DNA of 47,500 nucleotides from Sutterella wadsworthensis 2_1_59BFAA (GTDB taxonomy: Bacteria > Pseudomonadota > Gammaproteobacteria > Burkholderiales > Burkholderiaceae_F): assembly GCF_000297775.1 (NCBI RefSeq), contig NZ_JH815514.1, positions 366,456-413,955 of the forward strand. The letters run 5' to 3'. Within the stretch, counting starts at the first letter, position 1; every line of letters begins with the position of its first letter. The notes under the pieces are model-generated. The model had not been told where the DNA came from. It did not search any database and saw only the letters and a program-made list of their open reading frames with translations. Made by a program: the position numbers and the translations under genes. Positions 18,624 through 27,258 of the stretch are shown in pieces.

Positions 18624-19904
18624 TCAAAGTTCGAGCAGAACTTCGCCGCTCACCATTTCGTCGAACGTGTCGGGAGTGCGCAGCGGGAGGACGCGCTCTC
18701 CGTCGATCATGACCTCCATGGGAAGCATGCGGCTGTTGTAGCGGCTGGCCATGCTTGCGCCGTAGGCGCCCGCATCGCACACGGCGATCCAGTCACCCTC
18801 CCTGACGGCGAGCTCGCGGGCGCGGCCGAGGAAGTCGGACGATTCGCACACGGGGCCGACGACGTCCATGACAAGCGGCGCGGCGTCATGTCGTTCGACG
18901 ACGGGGACGATGTCCATCCAGGCGGAGTAGAGGGCCGGACGGATGAGGTCGGTCATGGCACCGTCGACGATGCAGAAGTTTCGCGTCTCGCTCTGCTTGA
19001 TGTATTCGACCTGAGTGAGCATGAGACCTGCATCGCCCACGATCGAGCGGCCGGGCTCGACCATGAGGACCGCGTCGCCGAAGCCGCGCTCCTCCATCAT
19101 GCGGCGCACGGGGCGCAGCAGGGTCTGCGGCGTGGGAGGCTGGTCCTCGGGACGGTACTGGATGCCGAGGCCGCCGCCCATGTCGAGGTGATGGAGCACG
19201 AGACCCTTGTCGCGGAGTGCGGACATCGTGTCAAGCAGTCGGTGCACGGAGTCGAGGTAGGGCTGGATTTCGGTGATCTGGCTGCCGATGTGCGCATCGA
19301 TGCCCTTGACTTCAATGCCGGGCATGTTGGCGGCGCGCAGGTAGATGTCCTCCACGTCCGCGATGGCGATGCCGAACTTGTTGTTCTTGAGGCCCGTGGA
19401 AATGTAGGGGTGCGTCTTCGGATCAACGTCGGGATTGCAGCGGATCGAGATGGGTGCGCGCACGCCGAGCTCGGTCGCAATGCGGTTGATCCGCTCGAGT
19501 TCGGGCTCGCTCTCGATGTTGAAGCAGCCGATGCCCGCCTTGAGCGCGAAGGTGATCTCGCGGGCGGTCTTGCCGACGCCGGAGTAGACGATCTTCTCGG
19601 GGCGGAAGCCGGCGCGAAGCGCGCGGGCGATTTCGCCGCCGCTCACGGTGTCGACGCCGGCGCCGAGGCGCGCGAGCACCTGAAGAACGCCGGCCGTCGA
19701 GTTGGCCTTCATGGCATAGCAGATGGCATGCGGGACGTCGGCGAGCGCCTCTTCGTAGGCGAGGTAGTTGCGCTCGATGCGAGCGCGGGAATAGACGTAG
19801 GTGGTCTGCTCGAGTCGGCGGGAGAGTTCGAGCAGGGAGACGCCTTCGCAGAAGAGGACGCCGTCCTCCCTGTGAAAGCAGGGCCTGTGGTTGTTTTCAG
19901 ACAT
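18624..19904 (-). CDS. lysA: Diaminopimelate decarboxylase
   Basis: 426 aa from ATG 19904. PLP enzyme making L-lysine from meso-diaminopimelate. Lys66 in ICYAMKANST is the PLP lysine; HIGSQ, the glycine-rich MGGGLGI, CESSDFLGR and DAGAYGASMASRYNSR complete the fold-III active site. The longer ATG frame from 20015 overlaps lptM and is rejected. The binding site before 19904 is weak, so coupling to lptM, 46 bases upstream, is likely. lptM next to lysA or dapF is a common proteobacterial pairing. Confidence 0.96.
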   Translation of the reverse strand: MSENNHRPCFHREDGVLFCEGVSLLELSRRLEQTTYVYSRARIERNYLAYEEALADVPHAICYAMKANSTAGVLQVLARLGAGVDTVSGGEIARALRAGFRPEKIVYSGVGKTAREITFALKAGIGCFNIESEPELERINRIATELGVRAPISIRCNPDVDPKTHPYISTGLKNNKFGIAIADVEDIYLRAANMPGIEVKGIDAHIGSQITEIQPYLDSVHRLLDTMSALRDKGLVLHHLDMGGGLGIQYRPEDQPPTPQTLLRPVRRMMEERGFGDAVLMVEPGRSIVGDAGLMLTQVEYIKQSETRNFCIVDGAMTDLIRPALYSAWMDIVPVVERHDAAPLVMDVVGPVCESSDFLGRARELAVREGDWIAVCDAGAYGASMASRYNSRMLPMEVMIDGERVLPLRTPDTFDEMVSGEVLLEL

Positions 19905-19950
19905 CTTGAGGGAAAAGTGCAGGGGCGGTTCGTATGCTAAAGTCCGGAAA

Positions 19951-20088
19951 TCAACGGCCGGACTGCTGGCTCGTCGTCTGTTCGGCGTGCGGGCGGTCGG
20001 GCATGTAGAGGTCACCCTTCAGGCCGCAGCCCGAGAGGCCTGCGCACAGGGTGGCGATGATGCTCATGAGCATGGCGGTTCTCAACAT
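19951..20088 (-). CDS. lptM: Small outer-membrane lipoprotein LptM (YifL)
   Basis: 45 aa. The signal peptide MLRTAMLMSIIATLCAGLSG is followed by lipobox cysteine Cys21 and CGLKGDLYMP, the diagnostic LptM/YifL motif (GCGLKGPLY-P). In E. coli LptM aids disulfide maturation and assembly of the LPS translocon LptD; that role is inferred here. AAGGA lies 6 bases before ATG. Its start codon is only 14 bases from the divergent cyaY start, and the two ribosome binding sites overlap on opposite strands. It is the first gene of the lptM-lysA unit. Confidence 0.9.
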   Translation of the reverse strand: MLRTAMLMSIIATLCAGLSGCGLKGDLYMPDRPHAEQTTSQQSGR

Positions 20089-20102
20089 AGGAAGTCCTTG
20101 CA

Positions 20103-20408
20103 ATGGATAAAGATACTGAATTTTTGACAATGGCCGAAGCCGAAATGGCGTCCCTTGAAAACTGGCTCGAAGAGGCCGGGGATGATTTCGACTGCAGCCG
20201 CAGCGGCAACGTGCTGACGATTGAGCTCGACAGCGGCGAGCAGGTCGTCGTCAACATTCAGACGCCGATGCATGAAATCTGGTGCGCCTCGCGCTTCGGA
20301 GGCCACCACTTCTCATGGCGTGAAGGCGCATGGCGCGACAGCCGCACGGACCGCACGCTCGAGGACATGATCGCCGAGGCGCTCCGCAAGCTGGGCGGCC
20401 GCATCTGA
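20103..20408 (+). CDS. cyaY: Frataxin-like iron-sulfur cluster assembly regulator CyaY
   Basis: 101 aa (E. coli 106). Starts with an acidic helix (MDKDTEFLTMAEAEMASLENWLEEAGDDFDC), the iron-binding face of frataxins, followed by the beta sheet VLTIELDSGEQVVVNIQTPMHEIWCASRFGGHHFSW. It tunes the IscS/IscU machinery. AGGAAG (20089-20094) is 8 bases before ATG. Its promoter must lie inside lptM, because only 14 bases separate the two start codons. Confidence 0.95.
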   Translation: MDKDTEFLTMAEAEMASLENWLEEAGDDFDCSRSGNVLTIELDSGEQVVVNIQTPMHEIWCASRFGGHHFSWREGAWRDSRTDRTLEDMIAEALRKLGGRI

Positions 20409-20448
20409 TCTGAAGAGTGTAGCGGACATTTCCGTACTCCATATAAGG

Positions 20449-20495
20449 AAAAGAGACCAGAAGACATGAGTTCTTCGGTCTCTTTTCGTTTTTTC
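20449..20495. terminator. Bidirectional terminator between cyaY and mrcA
   Basis: AAAAGAGACC-A-GAAGA (20449-20464) pairs with TCTTC-GGTCTCTTTT (20472-20486) with one bulge; CGTTTTTTC follows on the plus strand and the A-rich left arm gives T on the minus strand. Confidence 0.8.
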
Positions 20496-20505
20496 AGGGC
20501 TGTCG

Positions 20506-22887
20506 TCAGAAGATCTGGTCGCGCACGAGCTCGCTCGCCTCGTCCCTGCCTGACATCAGGAGGTCCGAGAAGGCGCCTGCGGCACCCTTGACGGGATCCC
20601 TGTAGAAGACCTCGCCGTCGCGCTCGACGACGCTCGAGGGCATGACGCGCGTGTATTCGGGCACGCCCTTGAGCTCGGCCTTCATGAAGTCGATCCAGAC
20701 GGGCAGCGCCAGACCGCCGCCCGTTTCGCGGGCGCCGAGCGGCTTGGGATTGTCGTAGCCCATCCAGGAGACGGCGACGAGGCCCCCCGCATAGCCGCAG
20801 AACCAGGCGTCATGACTGTTGTTCGTCGTGCCGGTCTTGCCGCCGATGTCGCCGCGCTTGAGCATGCGGCTCGCGCGTGCGGCGGTGCCTCGGGTGGCGA
20901 CGCCGTGCAGCAGGCTCTGCATGATGTAGGCGTTCCTGTCGTCGATGGCGCGGATGGATTCGTCGCCGGCGGTGCGGTTCGTCGTGCGCATGAGCGTGCG
21001 GCCGTCAACGTCGGTGACGCGTTCGATCAAATAGGGCTGAACTCGGTAGCCGCCGTTGGCGAAGACCGTGTAGCCGCCGAGCATTTGCCAGGGCGTGACG
21101 CTGCCCGCGCCGAGTGCCATCGGCAGATTGGCGGGGTGCTTGTCGGGCTGGAAGCCGAACTTGCGGACGAACTCCTGCGCGTACTCGGGGCCGATGGCCT
21201 GCATCACGCGGATCGAGACGAGGTTCTTCGACTTCTCAAGACCTATGCGGAGCGGCATCGGACCGTCGAAGCGGCCTTCATAGTTCTTCGGCTCCCAGAG
21301 CTTGTTGCCCGTGAGCCTCGGATCGATGCTGATCGGGGCGTCGTTGATGATCGTGGTCGTCGAGAAGCCCTTGTCGAGTGCGGCCGAGTAGATGAAGGGC
21401 TTGAAGGACGAACCCGGCTGACGCCAGGCCTGCGTCACGTGGTTGAACATGTTGAGGTTGAAGTCGAAGCCGCCCACGAGCGCGCGCACGGCACCCGTGT
21501 TGAAGTCGCCGGCAACGAACGCGGCCTCGACGCGCGGCACCTGGGCGAGCGTCCAGTGCTTGCCGTTGGCGGAGCGCATCACGCGGATGACGGCGCCGGG
21601 CTTGAGCGCGCTGTCCTGATACTGCTTGGAGACCTTTCCGAGATGACGGCGGCCGAACTTCAGGCTTTCGGCGTCGAGCGTCACGATCTCGTTGGCCGAC
21701 AGGGCGGCCTTGATGACCTTGGGATCGGCTTCGGTGACGACGGCGGCGACCATGAAGGGAGAGGCGGTCGTCTTGGCGATCGCGGCGCGGATGTTCTCGG
21801 CGTGCTTGTCGGCGGGGCCGAGGTCGATGTAGGACTCGGGACCGCGGTAGCCGTACTTGCGGTCATACGAGATGAGCTGGCGTCGGACGGCGTCGACGGC
21901 CGTCTTCTGGGCGCCCATGTCGATCGTCGTGTAGACGTTGAGGCCGCGCGAGTAGGTCTCCTCCTTGAACACGTCGTAGACGAGCATGCGGGCAAGCTCG
22001 GCCGCGTACTTGGCGGTGACGAACTCCTCGCTCATGTTGGAGGTCACGATTTCCTGCTGCGTGGCGACGCGGCGGGGCTGCATCGGCTGGGCCTTCTCGG
22101 TCTCATAGGTGAGTTCGTCGATGTAGCCGAGATCGCGCATGCGTCCGAGCACGTAGTTCTTGCGCATGGTGGCGCGCGTCGGATTGATGATCGGGTTGTA
22201 GGCCGAAGGCGCGACGGGAAGACCCGCGAGCGTGGCGGCCTCGCCGATCGAGATCTGGTCGAGCGAGCGGCCGAAGTAGGTTCGTGCGGCGCTCTGGAAG
22301 CCGTAGGCGCGCTGACCCAGATAGATCTGGTTCATGTAGATCTCGAGGATCTGGTCCTTCGTAAGCGTTTTCTCGATCTTGAAGGACATCGCGATCTCGT
22401 AGAGCTTGCGGGTGTAGGTGCGCTCGGACGAGAGGAAGAAGTTGCGGGCAACCTGCTGCGTGATGGTCGAGCCGCCCTGGCCGCGGCGGCCGGTCAGCAC
22501 GTTGGAGAGTGCGGCGCGGATGATGCCGGTGATCTCGATGCCGGGGTGTTCGTAGAAGCCGTCGTCCTCGGCGGCGAGAATGGCGTGCTTGACGTGGTCG
22601 GGCACTTCGGAGAGGCGCACGAAGTCGCGGCGCTCCTCCCCGAACTCGCCGATGAGCTTGCCGTCGGCGCTCCAGACGCGAAGCGGCACGCGCGGACGAT
22701 AGTCGGCAAGCGTGTCGATCGGGGGGAGCTGCCTGTAGATGAAGGCGAAGACGAAGACGGCGAGCAGAACGCCGGAGGCGATGCCTGCAGCCGCAATGCC
22801 GAAGAGCCAGGCCAGAACCGAACCCGCGCGCGGGGATTTGCGCGCAGGCTTCTTTCTGGCGGCGGTAGTTCGTTTGGTCTGGGTCAC
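20506..22887 (-). CDS. mrcA: Penicillin-binding protein 1A (transglycosylase/transpeptidase)
   Basis: 793 aa, bifunctional class A PBP of the periplasm. A basic cytoplasmic tail and one membrane helix (about 22-50) lead to the GT51 domain with catalytic Glu107 (AAEDDGFYEHPG) and GGSTITQQVARNFFL. The transpeptidase domain has SxxK at Ser493 (PGSSFKPF), the SKN triad member near 556 and KTGTTN near 690. The GTG start (22885-22887) has no evident Shine-Dalgarno. In many betaproteobacteria the divergent neighbour is pilMNOPQ; here it is a thioesterase gene. Confidence 0.96.
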   Translation of the reverse strand: MTQTKRTTAARKKPARKSPRAGSVLAWLFGIAAAGIASGVLLAVFVFAFIYRQLPPIDTLADYRPRVPLRVWSADGKLIGEFGEERRDFVRLSEVPDHVKHAILAAEDDGFYEHPGIEITGIIRAALSNVLTGRRGQGGSTITQQVARNFFLSSERTYTRKLYEIAMSFKIEKTLTKDQILEIYMNQIYLGQRAYGFQSAARTYFGRSLDQISIGEAATLAGLPVAPSAYNPIINPTRATMRKNYVLGRMRDLGYIDELTYETEKAQPMQPRRVATQQEIVTSNMSEEFVTAKYAAELARMLVYDVFKEETYSRGLNVYTTIDMGAQKTAVDAVRRQLISYDRKYGYRGPESYIDLGPADKHAENIRAAIAKTTASPFMVAAVVTEADPKVIKAALSANEIVTLDAESLKFGRRHLGKVSKQYQDSALKPGAVIRVMRSANGKHWTLAQVPRVEAAFVAGDFNTGAVRALVGGFDFNLNMFNHVTQAWRQPGSSFKPFIYSAALDKGFSTTTIINDAPISIDPRLTGNKLWEPKNYEGRFDGPMPLRIGLEKSKNLVSIRVMQAIGPEYAQEFVRKFGFQPDKHPANLPMALGAGSVTPWQMLGGYTVFANGGYRVQPYLIERVTDVDGRTLMRTTNRTAGDESIRAIDDRNAYIMQSLLHGVATRGTAARASRMLKRGDIGGKTGTTNNSHDAWFCGYAGGLVAVSWMGYDNPKPLGARETGGGLALPVWIDFMKAELKGVPEYTRVMPSSVVERDGEVFYRDPVKGAAGAFSDLLMSGRDEASELVRDQIF

Positions 22888-23215
22888 GTGGATGTGTTGT
22901 CGTGAATGTGTGGGGCCGAAAGAGAAACACGGCCGTCATGCGCGGCCGTGTCGGCTGAATGTAACGATTCTAATCGAGAAGGCGGCGGGGCGGCGGTCAC
23001 GGAGGGCATTGAACCGTTCAGGGAGCAGGGTCTTTTGTATGGAAATGCAAGGTGCGGGGAGGCAGGAGTCGCTGCGGTTTTTGAACGCAGGCAGTCTTCC
23101 CGTCCGCATTTGTTGTGTAGTTTCTTCGCGACATGGTCCCTCCGTCAGACCGTAGTCGGGCCGGTTTTCGGGCGATAATGTACAAATTTGGGGAAACGCC
23201 TCTGGGAATAATAAA
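22888..23215. other. 328-base gap between mrcA and the thioesterase gene
   Basis: No recognised gene. A perfect 9-bp repeat ACACGGCCG (22927-22935) / CGGCCGTGT (22943-22951) is followed on the minus strand by TTCTCTTTC, inside the mrcA leader. A small minus-strand frame (23018-23134, 38 codons) has GGAGG 4 bases before ATG but no recognisable product. GATAAT near 23172 might be a -10 box for the plus-strand gene; its -35 is poor. Confidence 0.5.
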
Positions 23216-23707
23216 ATGCAGGAATCCGTTTTCAGCATGCCCGTCGTTGTCGGAGAGTCGTCCATCGATCTGCTCGGACACGTCAACAATCGCGAGTACA
23301 TGCGCTGGATGGAGGCGGCGGCCACCGCGCACGCAGCCTCCCTCGGTTGGAGCTTCGATGCCCTTCGGTCGGCCGGCCGTGTGTGGGTCGTCAGGCAGCA
23401 CTGGATCGAATACCTGCGCTCCGCGCGTCTGGGCGACGAACTTGTCGTTGCGACCTGGGTGGAGAGCGTCAGGCGCCTGTCGTCCCTGAGGCGCTATGCA
23501 GTGCTTCGCAACGGCGAGCTTCTGACCGTCGGCGCCACTGAATGGGTGCTCGTGGACTACGAAAGGCGCACGCCCGTGCAGATCCCCGAGGAGATGCGCG
23601 CGTCGTTCAGGCTCGTTGCGCCCGACGCGGAGGTTCTCAGGGACATGGGTATCCGGCGGATGGTCCGCTTTGCGCCGAGTCCCGGACTCGCCGCGGCGTC
23701 CAAATGA
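23216..23707 (+). CDS. Hotdog-fold acyl-CoA thioesterase (4HBT type)
   Basis: 163 aa. The segment SSIDLLGHVNNREYMRWMEAAA near residues 18-39 is the catalytic region of the YbgC/FadM-like 4-hydroxybenzoyl-CoA thioesterase family (D-x-x-GHVNN-x-x-Y). A second strand block (WIEYLRSARLGDELVVATWVESVRRLSSLRRYAV) fits the hotdog sheet. Substrate is unknown; medium- or long-chain acyl-CoA or acyl-ACP is likely. It ends 6 bases before mlaF and so is probably co-transcribed with the lipid-transport genes, suggesting a link to envelope lipid turnover (inference). Confidence 0.8.
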   Translation: MQESVFSMPVVVGESSIDLLGHVNNREYMRWMEAAATAHAASLGWSFDALRSAGRVWVVRQHWIEYLRSARLGDELVVATWVESVRRLSSLRRYAVLRNGELLTVGATEWVLVDYERRTPVQIPEEMRASFRLVAPDAEVLRDMGIRRMVRFAPSPGLAAASK

Positions 23708-23713
23708 GGAATT

Positions 23714-24514
23714 ATGGAATATACCGTCAAAATTGAAGATGTCACATTCGGCTATGGCGATCGCCTGATCCTGCAGAACGTGTCCATGAAGTTCGGCGCC
23801 GGCAAGGTCGTCGCGATCATGGGGGGGTCGGGCATGGGCAAGACGACGCTGCTCAAGCTGATCGGCGGCCTGCTGACGCCTCAGGGCGGCAGGGTCGAGG
23901 TGACGGGCGAAACGCTCGATCCCTCGAACCAGAAGCGCCTCTACCGCATCCGCCGCCGCATGGGCATGCTCTTCCAGTTCGGTGCGCTTTTCACCGACCT
24001 TTCGGTCTTTGACAACGTTGCCTTCCCGATGCGCGAGCAGACGGATCTCGACGAGGAGACCATTCGGGATCTGGTGCTCATGAAGCTCAATGCCGTGGGC
24101 CTGAGGGGCGCCGCGCACCTGATGCCCTCCGAGATCTCGGGCGGCATGGCGCGCCGCGTTGCGCTCGCACGTGCGATTGCGCTCGACCCCGCGCTCATCA
24201 TGTACGACGAGCCGTTCGCGGGCCTTGATCCGATTTCGCTCGGCGTCACCGCCAACCTGATCCGCAAGCTCAACGATGCGCTGCACTCCACGTCTGTCAT
24301 CGTGACCCACGACGTCGTCGAAACGTTCGAGATCGCCGACTACGTCTACATGATCAATGCGGGCCGCGTGGCGGCCGAGGGCTCTCCCGAGGAGCTGTGC
24401 CGTTCCGAGGAGCCGTTCGTCAAGCAGTTCATCAATGCGCTTCCCGACGGTCCCGTCCGCTTCCACTACCCGGCCAACAGCATCGAGGCCTGCTTCGGAG
24501 GAGAGGAAAGATGA
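23714..24514 (+). CDS. mlaF: Phospholipid ABC transporter ATPase MlaF
   Basis: 266 aa. ATPase of the inner-membrane MlaFEDB complex, which moves phospholipids between inner membrane and periplasmic MlaC to keep the outer membrane asymmetric. Walker A GGSGMGKTT (Lys43), signature SGGMARR, Walker B ALIMYDEPFAGLDP and the switch histidine (VIVTHDV) are intact. LLYD-type variations are absent. It overlaps mlaE by ATGA (24511-24514). Confidence 0.95.
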   Translation: MEYTVKIEDVTFGYGDRLILQNVSMKFGAGKVVAIMGGSGMGKTTLLKLIGGLLTPQGGRVEVTGETLDPSNQKRLYRIRRRMGMLFQFGALFTDLSVFDNVAFPMREQTDLDEETIRDLVLMKLNAVGLRGAAHLMPSEISGGMARRVALARAIALDPALIMYDEPFAGLDPISLGVTANLIRKLNDALHSTSVIVTHDVVETFEIADYVYMINAGRVAAEGSPEELCRSEEPFVKQFINALPDGPVRFHYPANSIEACFGGEER

Positions 24515-25287
24515 GAAAGCTCCTCACGGCAATCGGCCGCTTCGTGGTCGGACTCTTCTGCAGGGTCGGCCGATTCGGGATCTTCTCTTGGACGCTTCTG
24601 ATGCGGCTGGGCGGCGCAAGGCTCAGCCACGTCGTTCAGCAGATCCACTTCATCGGCAACTACTCGCTTCTCATCATTGCGGTTTCGGGCCTCTTCGTGG
24701 GCTTCGTGCTCGGCCTTCAGGGCTACTACGTGCTCGTCACCTACGGCAGCGAGCAGGCGCTCGGCACCATGGTCGCGCTCTCCCTTGTGCGAGAGCTCGG
24801 CCCCGCCGTGACGGCGCTGCTCTTCGCGGGCCGGGCGGGCACTGCGCTCACCGCTGAAATCGGCCTCATGCGCGCGGGCGAGCAGCTCGCGGCCATGGAG
24901 ATGATGGGCGTCGACCCGGTCCGCCGCGTCCTCGCCCCCCGATTCATCGGCGCCTTCGTGGCGATGCCCGTGCTGGCAACGATCTTCTCGGCCGTGGGCA
25001 TCATGGGCGCCTGGTTTGTGGGCGTGGAGATGATCGGCACCGACGGCGGCGCGTTCTGGAGCCAGATGCAGAGCGCAGTCGACGTCTGGCACGACATCGG
25101 CAACGGCTTCATCAAGAGCGTGGTCTTCGGCGTTGCCGTCGCGCTCGTCGCACTTTTCAACGGGTATGCCGCCCGTCCGACACCGGAAGGCGTCTCCAGA
25201 GCCACGACGAGCACCGTGGTGGTGGCTTCGCTTCTCGTGCTCGGCCTTGACTTCATCATGACGGCGTGGATGTTTACGACCGTGTAA
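24511..25287 (+). CDS. mlaE: Phospholipid ABC transporter permease MlaE
   Basis: 258 aa from ATG 24511 (E. coli 260). Multi-pass permease with the conserved VRELGPAVTALLFAGRAGTALTAEIGLMRAGEQLAAMEMMGVDP block of the MlaE/YrbE family. The start is set by the ATGA overlap with mlaF and GGAGAGGAAAG just upstream; the longer frame from 24397 lies inside mlaF and is rejected. It pairs with MlaF as a dimeric transporter core. Confidence 0.96.
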   Translation: MRKLLTAIGRFVVGLFCRVGRFGIFSWTLLMRLGGARLSHVVQQIHFIGNYSLLIIAVSGLFVGFVLGLQGYYVLVTYGSEQALGTMVALSLVRELGPAVTALLFAGRAGTALTAEIGLMRAGEQLAAMEMMGVDPVRRVLAPRFIGAFVAMPVLATIFSAVGIMGAWFVGVEMIGTDGGAFWSQMQSAVDVWHDIGNGFIKSVVFGVAVALVALFNGYAARPTPEGVSRATTSTVVVASLLVLGLDFIMTAWMFTTV

Positions 25288-25307
25288 GCGAATGGGGAAT
25301 TTTTAAA

Positions 25308-25781
25308 ATGGACAAGAATCGCACACTCGAGTTTTACGTCGGGATCTTCGTGTTCCTCGGCTTTGCTGCCATGCTGTTCATGGCACTGCAGGCGGCCAAC
25401 CTCGGCAGCTTCACGGGCAGCGGCAAGACGATCAGCGTCACGGCCGCCTTCGACAACATCGGCGGCCTCAAGGCCCGCGCCGCAGTGAAGTCTGCGGGCG
25501 TCGTGGTGGGCCGCGTGCAGTCCGTCGTTTTCGATCCCGAGTCCTTCCAGGCGAAGGTCACGATGGATCTCGACGCCGCCTATCCCTTCCCGGCCGACTC
25601 CTCGGCCAAGATCCTGACTTCGGGTCTTCTCGGCGAACAGTACGTCGGCCTTGAGGCCGGCGCCGACGAGGAGAACCTGAAGAACGGCGATGAAATCCGC
25701 CGCACCCAGAGTGCGGTCGTACTCGAAACCCTGATCAGCCAGTTCCTCTACAACACGGCGGAAAAGACCGGAAAGGAATGA
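25308..25781 (+). CDS. mlaD: MCE-domain lipid-binding protein MlaD
   Basis: 157 aa. N-terminal membrane helix (about 9-28: YVGIFVFLGFAAMLFMALQAA), then one MCE domain (ISVTAAFDNIGGLKARAAVKSAGVVVGRVQ, ending near SSAKILTSGLLGEQYVGLE). MlaD forms a hexameric ring on MlaFE through which lipid passes to MlaC. ATG 25308 (MDKNRTLEFYVG) is chosen because the upstream frame overlaps mlaE. Ends in an ATGA overlap with mlaA. Confidence 0.95.
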   Translation: MDKNRTLEFYVGIFVFLGFAAMLFMALQAANLGSFTGSGKTISVTAAFDNIGGLKARAAVKSAGVVVGRVQSVVFDPESFQAKVTMDLDAAYPFPADSSAKILTSGLLGEQYVGLEAGADEENLKNGDEIRRTQSAVVLETLISQFLYNTAEKTGKE

Positions 25782-26611
25782 AGCACGGGGTCACAAAAAT
25801 GAAAAACACGAAAATCCTCATTCTTACTCTCAGTGCCTTATCGTTGGGACTGTCGGGCTGCGCGAACGTGCCCCCCGATGCCGGACAGAATCCCGAGGAC
25901 CCGTACGAGGCATTCAACCGCAACATGCACGCGTTCAACGTGATGGTCGACGATGCGGCGCTCAAGCCCGTCACGAAGGGCTATCGCTGGGTGACGCCGC
26001 AGTTCGTCCAGGACGGCGTCTCCAACGCGATCGACAACCTCGGCGAAGTGAACAACACGCTCAACAACGTGCTGCAGGGCAAGGTGGATCAGGGCATCAC
26101 GTCCGCGTTCCGCTTCATGCTCAATTCCACGATCGGCGTGTTCGGTCTCTTCGACGTGGCGACCTGGGTCGGCATGGAAAGGGCTCCCGAAGACTTCGGC
26201 CAGACGCTCGGCGTCTGGGGCGTGCCTGAGGGCCCGTATTTCGAGCTGCCGCTTCTCGGTCCCTCGGGCGGACGCGACATCTTCAAGTGGCCCGTGCAGA
26301 CCGCCACCAATCCCATCACCTATCTGACGTGGGACGAGTGGGAGTGGAGCACGGCGTATGCGGTCGTCGACGCGGTCGACACCCGCTCCCGCATGATGGA
26401 CGCAGGTCTTGACGACATGCGCGCCAACGTGGTCGACGAGTACGTTGCGATCCGCGACGCCTACCGTCAGTCGCGCCGCATGGCCGTTGCCGACGGTCAG
26501 ATCGACGAGGATGCCCAGCTCAACAGTCTGACGCCCTTGAGTTTTGACGACGAGGAGGCCGAGGACGACGCCGGCAAGCCGGCTGAAACGGACAAGGACA
26601 AGGAAAAGTAA
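25778..26611 (+). CDS. mlaA: Outer-membrane lipoprotein MlaA (VacJ)
   Basis: 277 aa. Lipobox LSGC with Cys28 (Cys21 if started at ATG 25799, which gives a more standard signal peptide MKNTKILILTLSALSLGLSG). The VacJ domain has DPYEAFNRNMHAFN, then PEDFGQTLGVWGVPEGPYFELPLLGPS. MlaA forms a ring in the outer membrane that removes mislocalised phospholipids. The C-terminus (last about 35 residues) is very acidic. The 25778 start is favoured by ATGA coupling to mlaD. In E. coli mlaA is unlinked; here it lies within the mla operon. Confidence 0.95.
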   Translation: MKHGVTKMKNTKILILTLSALSLGLSGCANVPPDAGQNPEDPYEAFNRNMHAFNVMVDDAALKPVTKGYRWVTPQFVQDGVSNAIDNLGEVNNTLNNVLQGKVDQGITSAFRFMLNSTIGVFGLFDVATWVGMERAPEDFGQTLGVWGVPEGPYFELPLLGPSGGRDIFKWPVQTATNPITYLTWDEWEWSTAYAVVDAVDTRSRMMDAGLDDMRANVVDEYVAIRDAYRQSRRMAVADGQIDEDAQLNSLTPLSFDDEEAEDDAGKPAETDKDKEK

Positions 26612-26613
26612 TC

Positions 26614-27255
26614 ATGCAGAGACGTACTTTGGTTCTCGGCGGCGCCTGCGGCCTCGCGCTTGCGGCCATGCCCGCCCTTGCGGCCGAGGCCGTCGATCCC
26701 TTCGAGTGGATCGTCGCCCTCAACAACAGCATTCTTGACGAGATCCGCGCGGATCCCAAGCTGCACTCGGGTGATCAGACGGCGCTTCAGGCGCTCGTCG
26801 ACCGTCGCGTCATGGCGGCCGCGGACTTTGCGATGATGACGCGCATGACGATCGGCCCGAAGTGGCGAAAGGCCACGAAGGAAGAACGCCAACGCCTGAT
26901 GGACGGCTTCGAGAAGCTGCTCATCCGCGTCTACTCCGGCGCCCTCAAGACCGTGACGGACCACAAGTGCGAACTCCGTCCGACCCGCAACAGGACGATC
27001 AAGGACGAGATGGTCATCCGCACCATCCTCAAGTCGACGGGCAATCCTGACATCGGCATCGACTTCCGCATCTACCGCGACAAGGCGGGCGAGTGGAAGA
27101 TCGTCGACGTCAACGTCGAGGGCATCTGGATGGTCGAGAACTACCGCTCGCAGTTCGCCTCCACCCTCAACACCGAAGGAATTCCCGGTCTGATCAAGCT
27201 CCTCGAGGAGAAGGCCGACGGTCTGGTCGATGCCAATGCCCACAAGGTGCAGTAA
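26614..27255 (+). CDS. mlaC: Periplasmic phospholipid carrier MlaC
   Basis: 213 aa. The cleavable signal MQRRTLVLGGACGLALAAMPALA-A is followed by the MlaC (Ttg2) fold with VDRRVMAAADFAMMTRMTIGPKWRKATKEERQRLMDGFEKLLIRVYSGAL and DFRIYRDKAGEWKIVDVNVEGIWMVENYRSQF. It ferries one phospholipid between MlaA and MlaFEDB. The gene begins 2 bases after the mlaA stop. Confidence 0.95.
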   Translation: MQRRTLVLGGACGLALAAMPALAAEAVDPFEWIVALNNSILDEIRADPKLHSGDQTALQALVDRRVMAAADFAMMTRMTIGPKWRKATKEERQRLMDGFEKLLIRVYSGALKTVTDHKCELRPTRNRTIKDEMVIRTILKSTGNPDIGIDFRIYRDKAGEWKIVDVNVEGIWMVENYRSQFASTLNTEGIPGLIKLLEEKADGLVDANAHKVQ

Positions 27256-27258
27256 GCC

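Noticed and set aside
20812-22905. 697-codon open frame antisense to mrcA
   Set aside because: It mirrors the codon bias of mrcA, has Ala/Gly/Arg/Asp/Glu-rich low-information sequence and shows no family motif; mrcA has all catalytic motifs.
23018-23134. 38-codon minus-strand frame with GGAGG before ATG
   Set aside because: Good spacing but no recognisable product, no signal or membrane segment and no partner gene. Recorded only within the gap entry.
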